Assembly: GCF_001894785.1 (NCBI RefSeq)
Contig: NZ_BCWW01000003.1
Span: 62,001 to 126,000 of the forward strand
Length of the DNA: 64,000 nt
Source of the DNA: Rhodococcoides fascians NBRC 12155 = LMG 3623
Lineage (GTDB): Bacteria; Actinomycetota; Actinomycetes; Mycobacteriales; Mycobacteriaceae
Reading direction: 5' to 3'
Part shown: positions 27,001-35,848 of the stretch, in pieces
Layout: each line of letters starts with the position of its first letter
Numbering within the stretch: position 1 is the stretch's first letter
Program-made: the position numbers and the translations under genes
Notes under the pieces: generated by a model
What the model was told of the DNA's origin: nothing
Seen by the model: the letters and a program-made list of their open reading frames with translations, nothing else
Databases searched by the model: none

Positions 27001-29222
27001 CGATCACCGACACCACCGACGCACCCGAGGACGCGGTAGGTCGAGCCGATCCGACGCGACCCGACTCGAGCTACCGCGGGGCGCAGGCGCTGCTGTTCGC
27101 TGCCGCAGCGGTCGCCATCGCGTCGACGCTGCTGGCCATCCTCGCCGGATCCGATCACGCGGGTGCGGTACCCAACGGGCTGCGGGTCGCCGTGGTCGTC
27201 GCCGCCGTGACCCTGTTGCCCGGGGCACCCATCGCGGTGCTGCTGCGCCTCCGACAGCCGGCACTGGTCGGTTCGGTGACGGTCTCGATCTCGTTCGCGA
27301 CGATGCTGATCATCGCGCAGGCCGAGGTCGTCACCGGGAATCTGCGTCCGGTGACGGTGCAGCTCTACATCTGTGCGGTGTCCGCCGCGCTCATTCTGTG
27401 GGCGTCGCGAACGTTGGTGCCTGCGGTGCCTCGACCGCGCCCGGACCGGACTGCGGTGGTGACCCGGTACGCACTTCTCGGCGCGGTGGCCGTCGCCGTC
27501 GTGCTGTTCGCTCACGCGACGAAGGTGCTGAGGCCGCAGGCGTCCGGGGCGTTGGGCGTCATCACCCACATCGGTTTCAGCTACCTCGTCGCGCTGGTGA
27601 TCGTGGCGGCCGTGATCGCCGTGGCGCTCTCGCGGGCCCGACTCGACCCGGTTGTACTCGGCGCGGCCGGTCTCGCTCTGATCATGTTCACCACGATGTA
27701 TGTGTCGTTGGCCGACGGCGTCACGTCGATCCCGACGGCGTACACCCATCGCGGGCTGATCGACATCATCGCGTCTCTGCAAGGTCTGCCGCCGCCGTCG
27801 GACGCGCGATTCAGTTGGGCCGGGTTCTTCTCTGCCGGAGCTCATATGTCGGGTGCCGGCGCACTGTCGGACCTGTCTCCGATGCTGCTGTGGGCTCCGC
27901 TCTTCTACGGCGGCGTGACCATGTTGCCGCTGTACTCGATCGCGCTGTCGCTGACCGGGCGCAGGCGCGTGGCGTGGATCGCGGTGATCCTCTACCTGTC
28001 GTTCAACTGGTACCAGCAGGACTACTTCGCGCCGCAGCCGACGGCGACCATGCTGTACCTGACCATCTGCGCCTTGCTGCTCTGGCAGTTGCGCAGTGCG
28101 CCCCTGCCGTCGGCCCCGCGGTCGTGGCGTCGGTGGATCGTCACGGTGCCGAGGCGAACTCTGGGCACGGTCCCCGGTGTCGGTGCCGGCCGCACCCTCG
28201 CGATCGAGGCGCTGATGATCGTCATGATCGCGGCGATCGTCATCACTCACCAGCTGACGCCCATCGTGTTGATCGCGGCGCTGTTCCTGTTCTCGCTCAC
28301 CGGCACCACGCGGTACCGACTGCTTTGGCTGTTCGCGGTCGCGCTGTTCGTGGCCTGGTTCAGCTACGGAGCCGTCGACTACTGGAAGGGCCACCTCGCG
28401 TACGTGCTCGGCGATGTGGGACAGGTGTCGGGCGCGGTGCAGGGCGGCGTCAGCGACCGGATCGGTGCCGATCCGCTGTATCAGAAGATGCAGTATCTGC
28501 GGTTGGCGGCGTCGGGCGCGCTGCTGATGTTCGCGTTCGCCGGTTGGCTGACCTACCGGCGACGGAAGACGTGGCTCATCGGCGGCTTGCTCTGCATGGT
28601 GCCTTTCGGTTTGGTGCTGGTGCAGAGCTACGGCGGTGAGGTGGTGATCCGGTGCTTCGTGCTGGCGTCGCCGTTCATCGCGCCCTACGCCGCGGACGCG
28701 TTGGTGCGCACCTTCGCGGTCATTCGACGGTTCACGGGTCGATCGGCCCAGCCGCGGCACTGGTCGCGCACCGTCGCCGCGACCGCGGCAATCCTCGGAA
28801 TTGCCTTGATACTGACGGCAACTCGCGGGTTGAACACCTCGTTCGAGCACACCGACGAGGACCAGATTCGATACGGAGACGCATTGATGCGGTCGGTTCC
28901 GCAGGGCTCGGAAATCATGGTCATCGGAACGGCGGCCGGGCTGGTGTCCGCACGCTACTTCGACGACGTCAGAGTGGCGACCATGGAATCGTTCGAGTGC
29001 CTCGACGATCTCAGCGGGTGCGTCCGAAAGGAGAACCCAGACTTCGTGTTCACCACTCGACAATCGTCGGCGCAGATCTACCTGCAGTACGGATATTCGC
29101 AATCGGTCGTCGACCAACAGCTGGGCATGCTGGTCGGATCCGACGAGTATCGCGTGGTTGTCGAAACCGCCGACCTGACCATTCTGCAGAATGCGTCCAC
29201 CCCACCGGTGGTGCTCAAATGA
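26997..29222 (+). CDS. Large polytopic membrane protein, possible GT-C glycosyltransferase
   Basis: The 741-residue protein has roughly 12-14 transmembrane helices between residues ~30 and ~600 and a C-terminal soluble domain of ~130 residues. A loop between helices, PTAYTHRGLIDIIASLQGLPPPSDARFSWAGFF, could hold a lipid-linked substrate. Size, helix number and a terminal extracytoplasmic domain are what is expected of GT-C enzymes that use polyprenyl-phosphate sugars, but no clear DE or DD signature was identified. The GTG start at 26997 overlaps the GT2 stop. The next start overlaps its own stop (ATGA). Its position inside a glycosyltransferase operon supports a role in polysaccharide assembly or export. 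Confidence 0.72.
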   Translation: MTITDTTDAPEDAVGRADPTRPDSSYRGAQALLFAAAAVAIASTLLAILAGSDHAGAVPNGLRVAVVVAAVTLLPGAPIAVLLRLRQPALVGSVTVSISFATMLIIAQAEVVTGNLRPVTVQLYICAVSAALILWASRTLVPAVPRPRPDRTAVVTRYALLGAVAVAVVLFAHATKVLRPQASGALGVITHIGFSYLVALVIVAAVIAVALSRARLDPVVLGAAGLALIMFTTMYVSLADGVTSIPTAYTHRGLIDIIASLQGLPPPSDARFSWAGFFSAGAHMSGAGALSDLSPMLLWAPLFYGGVTMLPLYSIALSLTGRRRVAWIAVILYLSFNWYQQDYFAPQPTATMLYLTICALLLWQLRSAPLPSAPRSWRRWIVTVPRRTLGTVPGVGAGRTLAIEALMIVMIAAIVITHQLTPIVLIAALFLFSLTGTTRYRLLWLFAVALFVAWFSYGAVDYWKGHLAYVLGDVGQVSGAVQGGVSDRIGADPLYQKMQYLRLAASGALLMFAFAGWLTYRRRKTWLIGGLLCMVPFGLVLVQSYGGEVVIRCFVLASPFIAPYAADALVRTFAVIRRFTGRSAQPRHWSRTVAATAAILGIALILTATRGLNTSFEHTDEDQIRYGDALMRSVPQGSEIMVIGTAAGLVSARYFDDVRVATMESFECLDDLSGCVRKENPDFVFTTRQSSAQIYLQYGYSQSVVDQQLGMLVGSDEYRVVVETADLTILQNASTPPVVLK

Positions 29223-29446
29223 CAGATCTGTGGCTCGGCTTCCTCGCATTCGGTGCCCTGTTCGCGGCGCTGATCGTCTCGTCGGTACTGCGCGAACGCG
29301 AGGTGCCCTCCGACGGAGCGATCGGGCGCGGCGGCAACGGACGCATCAACCGCGCAGTGGTGCTCTCCGCGACACTGATCGTGCTGTTGCTCCTGGCCGC
29401 AGTCGTCGTGATCGTGCGGTTCCAGCAGATCGCGATCTGGGAGTGA
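29219..29446 (+). CDS. Small two-helix membrane protein
   Basis: A 75-residue protein with two transmembrane segments, LWLGFLAFGALFAALIVSSV and VVLSATLIVLLLLAAVVVIV, joined by a charged Gly-rich loop (EREVPSDGAIGRGGNGRINR). It is coupled on both sides, with ATGA overlapping the upstream stop and GTGA overlapping the downstream start, which makes it a real gene despite its size. I know no function. A small subunit or chaperone for the large membrane protein encoded just before it is likely. Confidence 0.75.
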   Translation: MTDLWLGFLAFGALFAALIVSSVLREREVPSDGAIGRGGNGRINRAVVLSATLIVLLLLAAVVVIVRFQQIAIWE

Positions 29447-30336
29447 GAATCGGACGCGGCCTGTCGGTGGCCCTGCTGGTCGTGGCGACGACGGTGTCCT
29501 GTGCGCAGTCGACCGGACCCCAACCCGAGTTGGTCAGCAGCGAACGGTGCGACCCTATGGCGGACGACGTCATGTCGGGTGAAGCCGTGCCCCGGGAGGA
29601 TCTGCCGGGCTGGCGGCAGACCTTCGTCGACGATTTCGACCGGTGCGATCTCGGTGACGACTGGGGTGCGTACTACGGCCAACCCGGAGGCGACCCGGCC
29701 AGCTGGTGGGAGTACGAACAGGCCTCGGTCACCGGTGGCGCACTGCGGCTGCGCGCCGAGCAGAAGGACGGCCGCTGGGTGACCGGCGGCGTCTCGAATT
29801 CGCCTGTGGCACAGAAGTACGGCAAGTGGGACGTGCGGCTGCGCGCGGACCGATCCGACGAGATCAGCTACCACATTCTGCTGTGGCCCGCCGACGAGGT
29901 GTGGCCGCCGGAGATCGACATCGCCGAGAGCGCCGACGGGACCAGGCAGACGATGTCGTCGTTCCTGCACTGGAGCGGCGCAGAAGGAGACCGTCACTTC
30001 TCACAGGCGAATCTGCAGTTGGACACCAACGACTGGCAGACCGTCGGAGTGGAATGGGACCCCGAGCAGATCAGGTATCTGGTCAACGGAAAAGTCTGGG
30101 CGCGAACACCACTGGGAGCATCCATCCCGGACAAGCCGATGTGGTTGGGCATCCAGGCCCAGGCGGGCGCGTGCACCAAGCTCGAATCCTGGGGTGTCGG
30201 AGAATGCGGCCTGGCGGGAACACCCGACGTCGCGAACGTGGATGTGGACTGGGTGTCGGTGTACGAATCGGACGGGACACCGTCCGTCGTGGAGGACACG
30301 CCGTCGGGATCGGTTCTGCTGGAACAACAGAACTGA
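29443..30336 (+). CDS. Glycoside hydrolase family 16 lipoprotein
   Basis: The 297-residue exported enzyme begins with a lipoprotein-type signal whose candidate lipid-modified residue is Cys20 (VATTVSC). The GH16 beta-jelly-roll carries the catalytic signature EIDIAES, giving nucleophile Glu157, helper Asp159 and acid/base Glu162. WEYEQASVTGGALRLRAE and GVEWDPEQIRYLVNGK are the typical GH16 flanks. GH16 enzymes cleave or transglycosylate beta-1,3/1,4 glucans or galactans. In this operon it probably edits or trims the polysaccharide made by the upstream glycosyltransferases. The GTG at 29443 overlaps the upstream stop. The gene converges with a secreted protease gene after 9 nt. Confidence 0.88.
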   Translation: MRIGRGLSVALLVVATTVSCAQSTGPQPELVSSERCDPMADDVMSGEAVPREDLPGWRQTFVDDFDRCDLGDDWGAYYGQPGGDPASWWEYEQASVTGGALRLRAEQKDGRWVTGGVSNSPVAQKYGKWDVRLRADRSDEISYHILLWPADEVWPPEIDIAESADGTRQTMSSFLHWSGAEGDRHFSQANLQLDTNDWQTVGVEWDPEQIRYLVNGKVWARTPLGASIPDKPMWLGIQAQAGACTKLESWGVGECGLAGTPDVANVDVDWVSVYESDGTPSVVEDTPSGSVLLEQQN

Positions 30337-30345
30337 CCCGCCGGC

Positions 30346-31449
30346 CTACGACGTACGGACCGTCAGGCCCGGGTTCTCGGCGAGAATGTCGTTGATCGGC
30401 GTCGCGAACAGTTCCGGGCGCTGACCCTGCAGCATGCTGACGACGGTCGCGATCTCGCACGAGGGTTGATCGCCCACGTTCGACGCGTTCGCGATGCCCA
30501 CGGCGAGCGTGCCACTGACGATGGGGCCACCGCTGTCGCCGCGCAGCGCGCAGATCGACGTGGAGAAGCTGCGGTCCAGGACATTGCCGCCCATGGTGAC
30601 GTGCTGGCCCGTCGACAGGATTGTGCCGCAACTGAATCCGGTGGTGGCTCCGGATTTGCAGACCGGCGCGCCGACGACCGGATCCACCGTGCCGGTGATC
30701 AGCAGTGGGCCGGACCCGGGAACTCGCATCGCGTTGCTCTCGAATTCCCCGATGTTGCCGTCGTCGATGTCGATGAGCGCATAGTCGTTGTGCGCCCGGC
30801 TGGTTCGATAGAACGATCCGAACTTGGAGCCTACGAGGCTGCCGTACATGGGGTACGCGCCCGTCGTGACGGCGGAACCGGTGCTCGACTCGCCCGGATC
30901 ACAGTGTCCTGCAGTGATGTTGACGGCACCACGCGTCGGGTCGACGGCATTGAAGCCCAACGAGCAACGCAGACCGGCCCCGGCCGGGGTGCCGGCGAGA
31001 AAGCTGTCGCCGCCGAGATACGAACTGGCGCGAATGGGCCCTGCGGTGAGCGAGGGATCGAACAACACCCGGTCGAGGAGCGGACCGAAGGCATCGAGGA
31101 CGGGGGCCGGGAGGTCGAATGCAGCCGGGTCGATCACGAATCCGGCGGCCGTCGCCGCGTCGACCACATCCGCGTGGGACGGTCCGTCGGCGACCGCGAC
31201 GACCGGCAGCCCGGCCGCGTCGAGATGGCCACGGACCGCCGGGCCGACGGCGGTTGTGAACTCGGCCAACCGGCGCGCTGCGTCGGCGCGGTCGAGAAAC
31301 TGCTGAGGGCTGAGCCCGAGATCGCGTGCCACAGCGTCGGCCAGTGACGCCGGTTCGGGCGGTGCCGCAACGGCAGTGGGAGTGGATACCACCGTCATGA
31401 AGAGCAACGAGACAGCAGTGACCGATAGTGCACACGCACGGCGACGCAT
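30346..31449 (-). CDS. Secreted S1-family serine protease
   Basis: The 367-residue precursor has a Sec signal ending TPTAVAA near residue 29, a ~110-residue pro-region and a chymotrypsin/alpha-lytic-like protease domain. The catalytic triad is His182 (TAGHC), Asp222 (HNDYALI) and Ser306 (RGDSGGP). Cys pairs flank the His and lie near the Ser. The ATG at 31449 has GGAAGG upstream. It should act outside the cell. A second protease of the same plan follows upstream at 31538, so the pair probably arose by duplication. The pro-region begins LADAVARDLGLSPQQFLDRADAARRLAEF, which closely resembles the paralogue. Confidence 0.9.
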   Translation of the reverse strand: MRRRACALSVTAVSLLFMTVVSTPTAVAAPPEPASLADAVARDLGLSPQQFLDRADAARRLAEFTTAVGPAVRGHLDAAGLPVVAVADGPSHADVVDAATAAGFVIDPAAFDLPAPVLDAFGPLLDRVLFDPSLTAGPIRASSYLGGDSFLAGTPAGAGLRCSLGFNAVDPTRGAVNITAGHCDPGESSTGSAVTTGAYPMYGSLVGSKFGSFYRTSRAHNDYALIDIDDGNIGEFESNAMRVPGSGPLLITGTVDPVVGAPVCKSGATTGFSCGTILSTGQHVTMGGNVLDRSFSTSICALRGDSGGPIVSGTLAVGIANASNVGDQPSCEIATVVSMLQGQRPELFATPINDILAENPGLTVRTS

Positions 31450-31537
31450 AACGACCTTCCCCCCGGGCATCGAACGATGTGATGCCGTTCACTTCGCACA
31501 CGAACTATAGGGGGTCGGCGGCCTCGGGCGTACCGGT

Positions 31538-32836
31538 TTACCCGGTTCGGACAGTAGCTCCGGTCGCGCTCGTGACCTGATCGATGGGAATGCCCAGGCT
31601 GGCGGTGCCGCCGAACTGCGCCAGCGCGAGGTTCGCCTCGGTGCAATCGGGTGCTCCGCCGCTGTTGGATCCGCTGGTGATGCCGAGTGCCAGCGTGCCG
31701 GTGACGATGGCCCCGCCGCTGTCTCCGGCCAATGTGCATGCGGTGCTGGCGAAGCCGCGCACGGTGCGCGACGTGCCGTCCTCCATGAAGAGCTGCGTCT
31801 CGACGCGGTCGGCGGCCACCACTCCGCACGTGAACGACGACGACTGCCCGGATTTGCAGACGGGTGCGCCGATGACGGGGGATGCCGTTCCGGTGACGGT
31901 GACGGTGCTGCCGTTGGCCCCGCGAACGGTGGGACGGTCCAGCCCGGCCTTCTGTCCGGCGGCGTCGAGGCCGATGACCGACCAGTCGAGGCCGTCCGGT
32001 GCTCCCAGGCTCGAGCGATCGAACGAGCCGATCTGGGAGCTGCGCGCGATGTCGGCCGGATCGGGCAGGTACACCGGTGCTCCGCCGGCACCCGTGGCCT
32101 TGTTCGGATTGCAGTGTCCCGCAGTCAGATTGACGGCACTGCCGTCGGCGTCGACGGCATTGAAGCCGAACGAGCAGATGCTGATCTCGGTCGGCGGTGC
32201 GTCGGCGATCGGCCCGGCGGTGGTGACGTACGTGTCGCCGCCCATCGGTGCCGGGTCGGCCGGCTTGTTGCCACCGGGGGAGAGCATCACCTTGATGTTG
32301 GCCAGCAGGGTCGGCAGGTTCAGGGCCTTGCCGATCGGACTGTTCGCCACATTCAGCACGATCTGATTGTCGATGAAGTCGATGGCTGTGCCGTTGATCT
32401 GCTCCGAGATCTCACGAGGGAGGCCGGCGATCCACGTGTTCAGATCTGCCAGCGACTTCTCCAGCCCGTCCGCGGACACCGGCGACTGCGCGGTGGCATA
32501 GCCGTCCTTGGCGACGGCCTGCGCGGCTGCGGGAGAGGTGACGGCGACGACGGCATTACCGTCGGGCCCGATCCAGGCACCGGCGAAATCGGCGGGTCGA
32601 CTCGCCCGGAAGTCCGAGGCGTAGGCCGACAGCTCCTGCGCACGCGCCGCACGATCGAGGTACTCCTGCGGGGAGATCTTCAGATCTCGCTGCACGGCTT
32701 CGACGAGCTCTCGCGGAAGCTGATCGGCGGGCGACTGAACCACAGGTTCGGCTGCCGCTGTTCCGGAGAACGAAGCAAGAAGTACGAAAGCCGTCGAGCA
32801 CAGCACTGCAGTACGCAGAGCCCCGGTGTTACGCAT
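31538..32836 (-). CDS. Secreted S1-family serine protease (paralogue)
   Basis: The 432-residue precursor has a signal peptide ending SGTAAA near residue 29. A pro-region of ~180 residues includes LPRELVEAVQRDLKISPQEYLDRAARAQEL, clearly related to the neighbouring protease. The triad residues are His241 (TAGHC), Asp284 (GLDWSVIGLD) and Ser373 (AGDSGGA). The pro-region is about 60 residues longer than in the paralogue, which may change folding control or surface retention. The ATG at 32836 has AAGGGA 6 nt upstream. The upstream neighbour on the same strand is the Hsp70-like block, separated by a short gap. Confidence 0.9.
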   Translation of the reverse strand: MRNTGALRTAVLCSTAFVLLASFSGTAAAEPVVQSPADQLPRELVEAVQRDLKISPQEYLDRAARAQELSAYASDFRASRPADFAGAWIGPDGNAVVAVTSPAAAQAVAKDGYATAQSPVSADGLEKSLADLNTWIAGLPREISEQINGTAIDFIDNQIVLNVANSPIGKALNLPTLLANIKVMLSPGGNKPADPAPMGGDTYVTTAGPIADAPPTEISICSFGFNAVDADGSAVNLTAGHCNPNKATGAGGAPVYLPDPADIARSSQIGSFDRSSLGAPDGLDWSVIGLDAAGQKAGLDRPTVRGANGSTVTVTGTASPVIGAPVCKSGQSSSFTCGVVAADRVETQLFMEDGTSRTVRGFASTACTLAGDSGGAIVTGTLALGITSGSNSGGAPDCTEANLALAQFGGTASLGIPIDQVTSATGATVRTG

Positions 32837-32911
32837 GAAATCCCTTCATCGGGTGCTTGGCATCAGCGCCCCACCCTAGGGCATGCGCCACCGAACCAGT
32901 GTTCGCCTTGG

Positions 32912-34561
32912 TCAGGGCTCCGGGTTCGTTGCTGAGGTGGTCGTCGTGGTCGTCGTAGTGACCGGAGTCGTCGTTTCCGCCGGCGTCGTCGTTTCCGGAG
33001 TGGTGGTCACCGCGACGGGCGGTGTCGTGACCACCGGAGGCGGTGCCGGTGTCGGTTCTGGAGCGGGCGGCGGCGCAGGCAGGGGCGCGGGCTGAGGCGG
33101 GGTGTACTCCTCGGCCGTCGGCTCCTGCACCACCTCGGGAGCGGCCGCGGGCACCGTCGTCGTGGTCGGTGCGGTAGACGGCACCCGCGCGGAGGTGGTG
33201 ACCGGTGATCCGGCGTCCGTGACGGTGGGCGGTGTCGTGGCGGGTCCGCTGCTGAACACCCCACTCAGGGCTGCGATGACGAGAACGATGACCACGCCCG
33301 CACCGGCACCGGCGATGATCGTGGTGACGGTACGCGAGCGCTCGCTGCGTTCCTTCTTGTTCTCGGTCGCCGCACCGGCGAACGCGGTTGCGGCGTACTG
33401 CTGGGTCGCCGTGTCGGAACCATCGGGATCTCCGGCCGGAACGATGGGCTCCGAGCGCAGCTGGGACGGGCCGAACACCGGTGCCACCGCCGGTATCGCC
33501 TCGGAGAACGCGAGGGGCGGCGGCGGAGCGACCACCGGGATCGCGTCGGTATCGAGCGAGTCCGTGCCGTCGTTGCGAGTGACCACCGGCGCTGCGCCGG
33601 TCACCAACGAGTTGCCGTCGACGTCCTCGATCTCGGCGATGTTCAGTGCGCCGCGAGCCGCAGCGAGCGGCTCGACGAGCAGCGCGCCTGCGGTGCGCTC
33701 GCCGATGTCGGCGACCACCGAAGGTAGGGCGGCACTGCCGCCGGTGAGCACGACCGTGCCGGTCGACGGCACGTCGAGCAAGCCCAACGTCGGCGCGATC
33801 AGGTCTGCGAACTCGGCGCGGGTGACCGTCGTCGTATCCGAGACGCCGGGCAGCTCCACCGCGATCGTGGCCACGTCCGCGGTGCTCAACGTGTGTTTCG
33901 CCTGCTCGCAGGACGCGACGACACCGGTGAGAGAAGCCAGAACTGCGGCGTCGGACAGGTCGAGGTGTTCGCGATCGGTCACCACGTGATCGAACAGGGC
34001 ATCGGTGAACACGTCACCGCTGACCGCGGTGGTGCGCTCGGTGCCGCCGCCCGGATACGTCGAGATGTCGGTGCCGGTGGCACCGATGTCGATCACCGTG
34101 ACGGCTGCCCCCGGGCTCGGTTGCGCGAACGCGCTCGCAGCCTTGGCCTCGGGAACCAGGGCGACGTCGGTGAGACCGGTGTGGTCGAGGGCGTCGCGCA
34201 GTAGAGCGATGTTCTCGCGGGGCCATCGCGTCGGATACGTCATCGTCGTGACGGGCGTGGACGCCGATTCGGACGTCTCGGAGAACATGCTCACGAGGCA
34301 GTTCGCGGCGTTGGCCATCAGATCCTCGGCGCGATACGCGTCGGCATCGGGTTCGAGATCTTCTTGCTTGCCGACCAGATCGACGAAACGAGTGAACGGC
34401 GCGGTGTCGACGGACTCTCCGAGATGAGCGCGGCCGTCGTCGTCGAACCTCAGTGTCGTCGGCAGTACGACGACTGTGGGTTCGAACGCGGTCGAGTCGC
34501 GATACACCGCAACGGACCTGGTGTTGCCGATCGTGATTCCGAGATGCCCGGCACCGCTCAT
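32912..34561 (-). CDS. Hsp70-like membrane protein with Thr/Pro-rich outer tail
   Basis: The 549-residue protein has an N-terminal Hsp70-like ATPase: LGITIGNTRSVAVY (phosphate 1), AVTVIDIGATGTDISTY (phosphate 2) and TVVLTGGSAALPSVVADI (adenosine motif, about residue 275). A single transmembrane helix, TTIIAGAGAGVVIVLVIAALSGVF, lies near residue 430. The outer tail is made of Pro and Thr runs ending in a poly-Thr stretch. The Hsp70 peptide-binding domain is absent. The ATG at 34561 overlaps the upstream stop (ATGA). It is the last gene of the minus-strand Hsp70-like/IniR block facing iniBAC. A membrane ATP-dependent sensor or wall-anchoring role is inferred. Confidence 0.75.
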   Translation of the reverse strand: MSGAGHLGITIGNTRSVAVYRDSTAFEPTVVVLPTTLRFDDDGRAHLGESVDTAPFTRFVDLVGKQEDLEPDADAYRAEDLMANAANCLVSMFSETSESASTPVTTMTYPTRWPRENIALLRDALDHTGLTDVALVPEAKAASAFAQPSPGAAVTVIDIGATGTDISTYPGGGTERTTAVSGDVFTDALFDHVVTDREHLDLSDAAVLASLTGVVASCEQAKHTLSTADVATIAVELPGVSDTTTVTRAEFADLIAPTLGLLDVPSTGTVVLTGGSAALPSVVADIGERTAGALLVEPLAAARGALNIAEIEDVDGNSLVTGAAPVVTRNDGTDSLDTDAIPVVAPPPPLAFSEAIPAVAPVFGPSQLRSEPIVPAGDPDGSDTATQQYAATAFAGAATENKKERSERSRTVTTIIAGAGAGVVIVLVIAALSGVFSSGPATTPPTVTDAGSPVTTSARVPSTAPTTTTVPAAAPEVVQEPTAEEYTPPQPAPLPAPPPAPEPTPAPPPVVTTPPVAVTTTPETTTPAETTTPVTTTTTTTTSATNPEP

Positions 34562-35727
34562 GGAGTGCCGCCCGTCGTAGCTCCGGCCGGAGCTCGGTCC
34601 TGGGGCGGAGCGAGACGTCCGGCCTGGGTATTGTCGTCGGCGTTCTCGTCGGGGGTGGGCTTTGGCGGGTCCTCGGCGGGTTCGTCGTCGGGCAGCTCGG
34701 GTCCGACTGGTTCGTCGTCGGTCGGCGGCGTCGTGGTGGGGTCCTCGGTCTCGGTGGCCTCCGGAAGGTCGACGGCGGGTCGCGTGTCGACCTCGGCCGC
34801 GTCGCGTTCGGAGCGTCGCTCTCGGGTCGGATCCGTAGTCGTGGTGGTGGTCTCCGGCGTGATGATCGGTGAAGGCGAGACGGCGGGCACGAGTTCGGCT
34901 GCCGGTTCGACGACGGCAGTGGGGAAGTCGATCGGCCCACCCGGCCGGATTCCCGACGTCGTCGTCGGGGGCGCCACCTGAGCGTTCTCGATGGTGGGCA
35001 CCGGGGTGTCGGCGGATGTGCCGAGCTGCAATGCGATCACACCGGCACCGACCGTCAGCGCCGCTGCGAACGCCGCGGCGGCGAACAGTGGCGCGGTCAA
35101 CAGGGGACGACGGTCGGCGCGGGTCGGTGCGCCGACGACGGCGAGGCGTTCGGTGACGGCGTCGACCGGGTACCGGGCAGCCAGAAGCGCTGCACCACGA
35201 GCCGCGGCGACGGCGGTGTCCTTCTTCTCCATGGTTGCTCGCATCGACGAGTTCCAGGCGGCCAGCGCCTCCTCTTCCGATACGAGCGCAACGTGCGCCA
35301 ACCCGTGCCCGTTCATGGCCGCACGCAGGGCGAACACCTGCTCGGCGGTCCAGCGGGCCGGGTAGGTGGCGGCCGCAGCGAGATCGCCGGGGCGCAGATC
35401 GATCGACGACGCCACCTCGGTGAGCAGGCACAGCAGCGCCATCGACGTCAGCTGCTCGGCGGGGAAGACGGTGCCCCGGCTGCCGGTGACGCCGTCGCCG
35501 AGCGAGTCGAGGAAGTGCGTGTACGCCTCGGAGTCGTTGTCGGTGGCATCACCGAGTGAAACGGTGCCGTCGGGGTGAGTGTTGAGCACGGTCGAGTGCA
35601 GGGACGCCAGATGCAGGGAGGGGCCGGGCGCGATGGGGTGCGACACGGCCGCAACGGCCTGGTCGTCGTCCAGATAGAGGCCGACGTCCGGTGCGCCGGT
35701 ACTCGCCCCGCCGGGCTGCTCGGTCAT
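34558..35727 (-). CDS. Truncated Hsp70-like (half-ATPase) membrane protein
   Basis: The 389-residue protein keeps only part of an Hsp70 ATPase: VGLYLDDDQAVAAVSHP, AAAATYPARWTAEQVFALRAAMNGHGLAHVALVSEEEALAAW. The second phosphate loop and the adenosine motif are missing, so it is unlikely to bind ATP. One transmembrane helix, LLTAPLFAAAAFAAALTVGAGVIAL (about 210-235), is followed by a long Pro/Thr/Glu/Asp-rich tail. It may pair with the full-length paralogue encoded immediately downstream, whose start overlaps its stop. The ATG at 35727 is preceded by a direct duplication of the start region (see 35724-35744). Confidence 0.65.
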   Translation of the reverse strand: MTEQPGGASTGAPDVGLYLDDDQAVAAVSHPIAPGPSLHLASLHSTVLNTHPDGTVSLGDATDNDSEAYTHFLDSLGDGVTGSRGTVFPAEQLTSMALLCLLTEVASSIDLRPGDLAAAATYPARWTAEQVFALRAAMNGHGLAHVALVSEEEALAAWNSSMRATMEKKDTAVAAARGAALLAARYPVDAVTERLAVVGAPTRADRRPLLTAPLFAAAAFAAALTVGAGVIALQLGTSADTPVPTIENAQVAPPTTTSGIRPGGPIDFPTAVVEPAAELVPAVSPSPIITPETTTTTTDPTRERRSERDAAEVDTRPAVDLPEATETEDPTTTPPTDDEPVGPELPDDEPAEDPPKPTPDENADDNTQAGRLAPPQDRAPAGATTGGTP

Positions 35728-35744
35728 GCGGGCTGCTCGGTCAT
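35724..35744 (-). other. Duplicated start region / possible six-residue leader ORF
   Basis: The first 17 nt of the truncated Hsp70-like gene (ATGACCGAGCAGCCCGC) occur twice in direct succession. Reading from the outer copy gives MTEQPA and then a TGA that overlaps the ATG of the real gene, forming an ATGA stop-start. It is either a recent slip duplication or a short coupled leader peptide. Confidence 0.5.
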
Positions 35745-35848
35745 GGGGATATCTACCTGTCCTGGGCTCGGAGTCGATGTTCGGTCGTTATGTCGCTTCG
35801 GATCCTCACACAGTTACACCCGCAGTAGGGGGCATCAGCGTGCCGAGG

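Noticed and set aside
26934..29249. A ~770-residue Arg/Gly/His-rich open frame antisense to the polytopic membrane protein
   Set aside because: It is the typical high-GC antisense shadow; the plus-strand frame encodes coherent transmembrane helices and is coupled to its neighbours.
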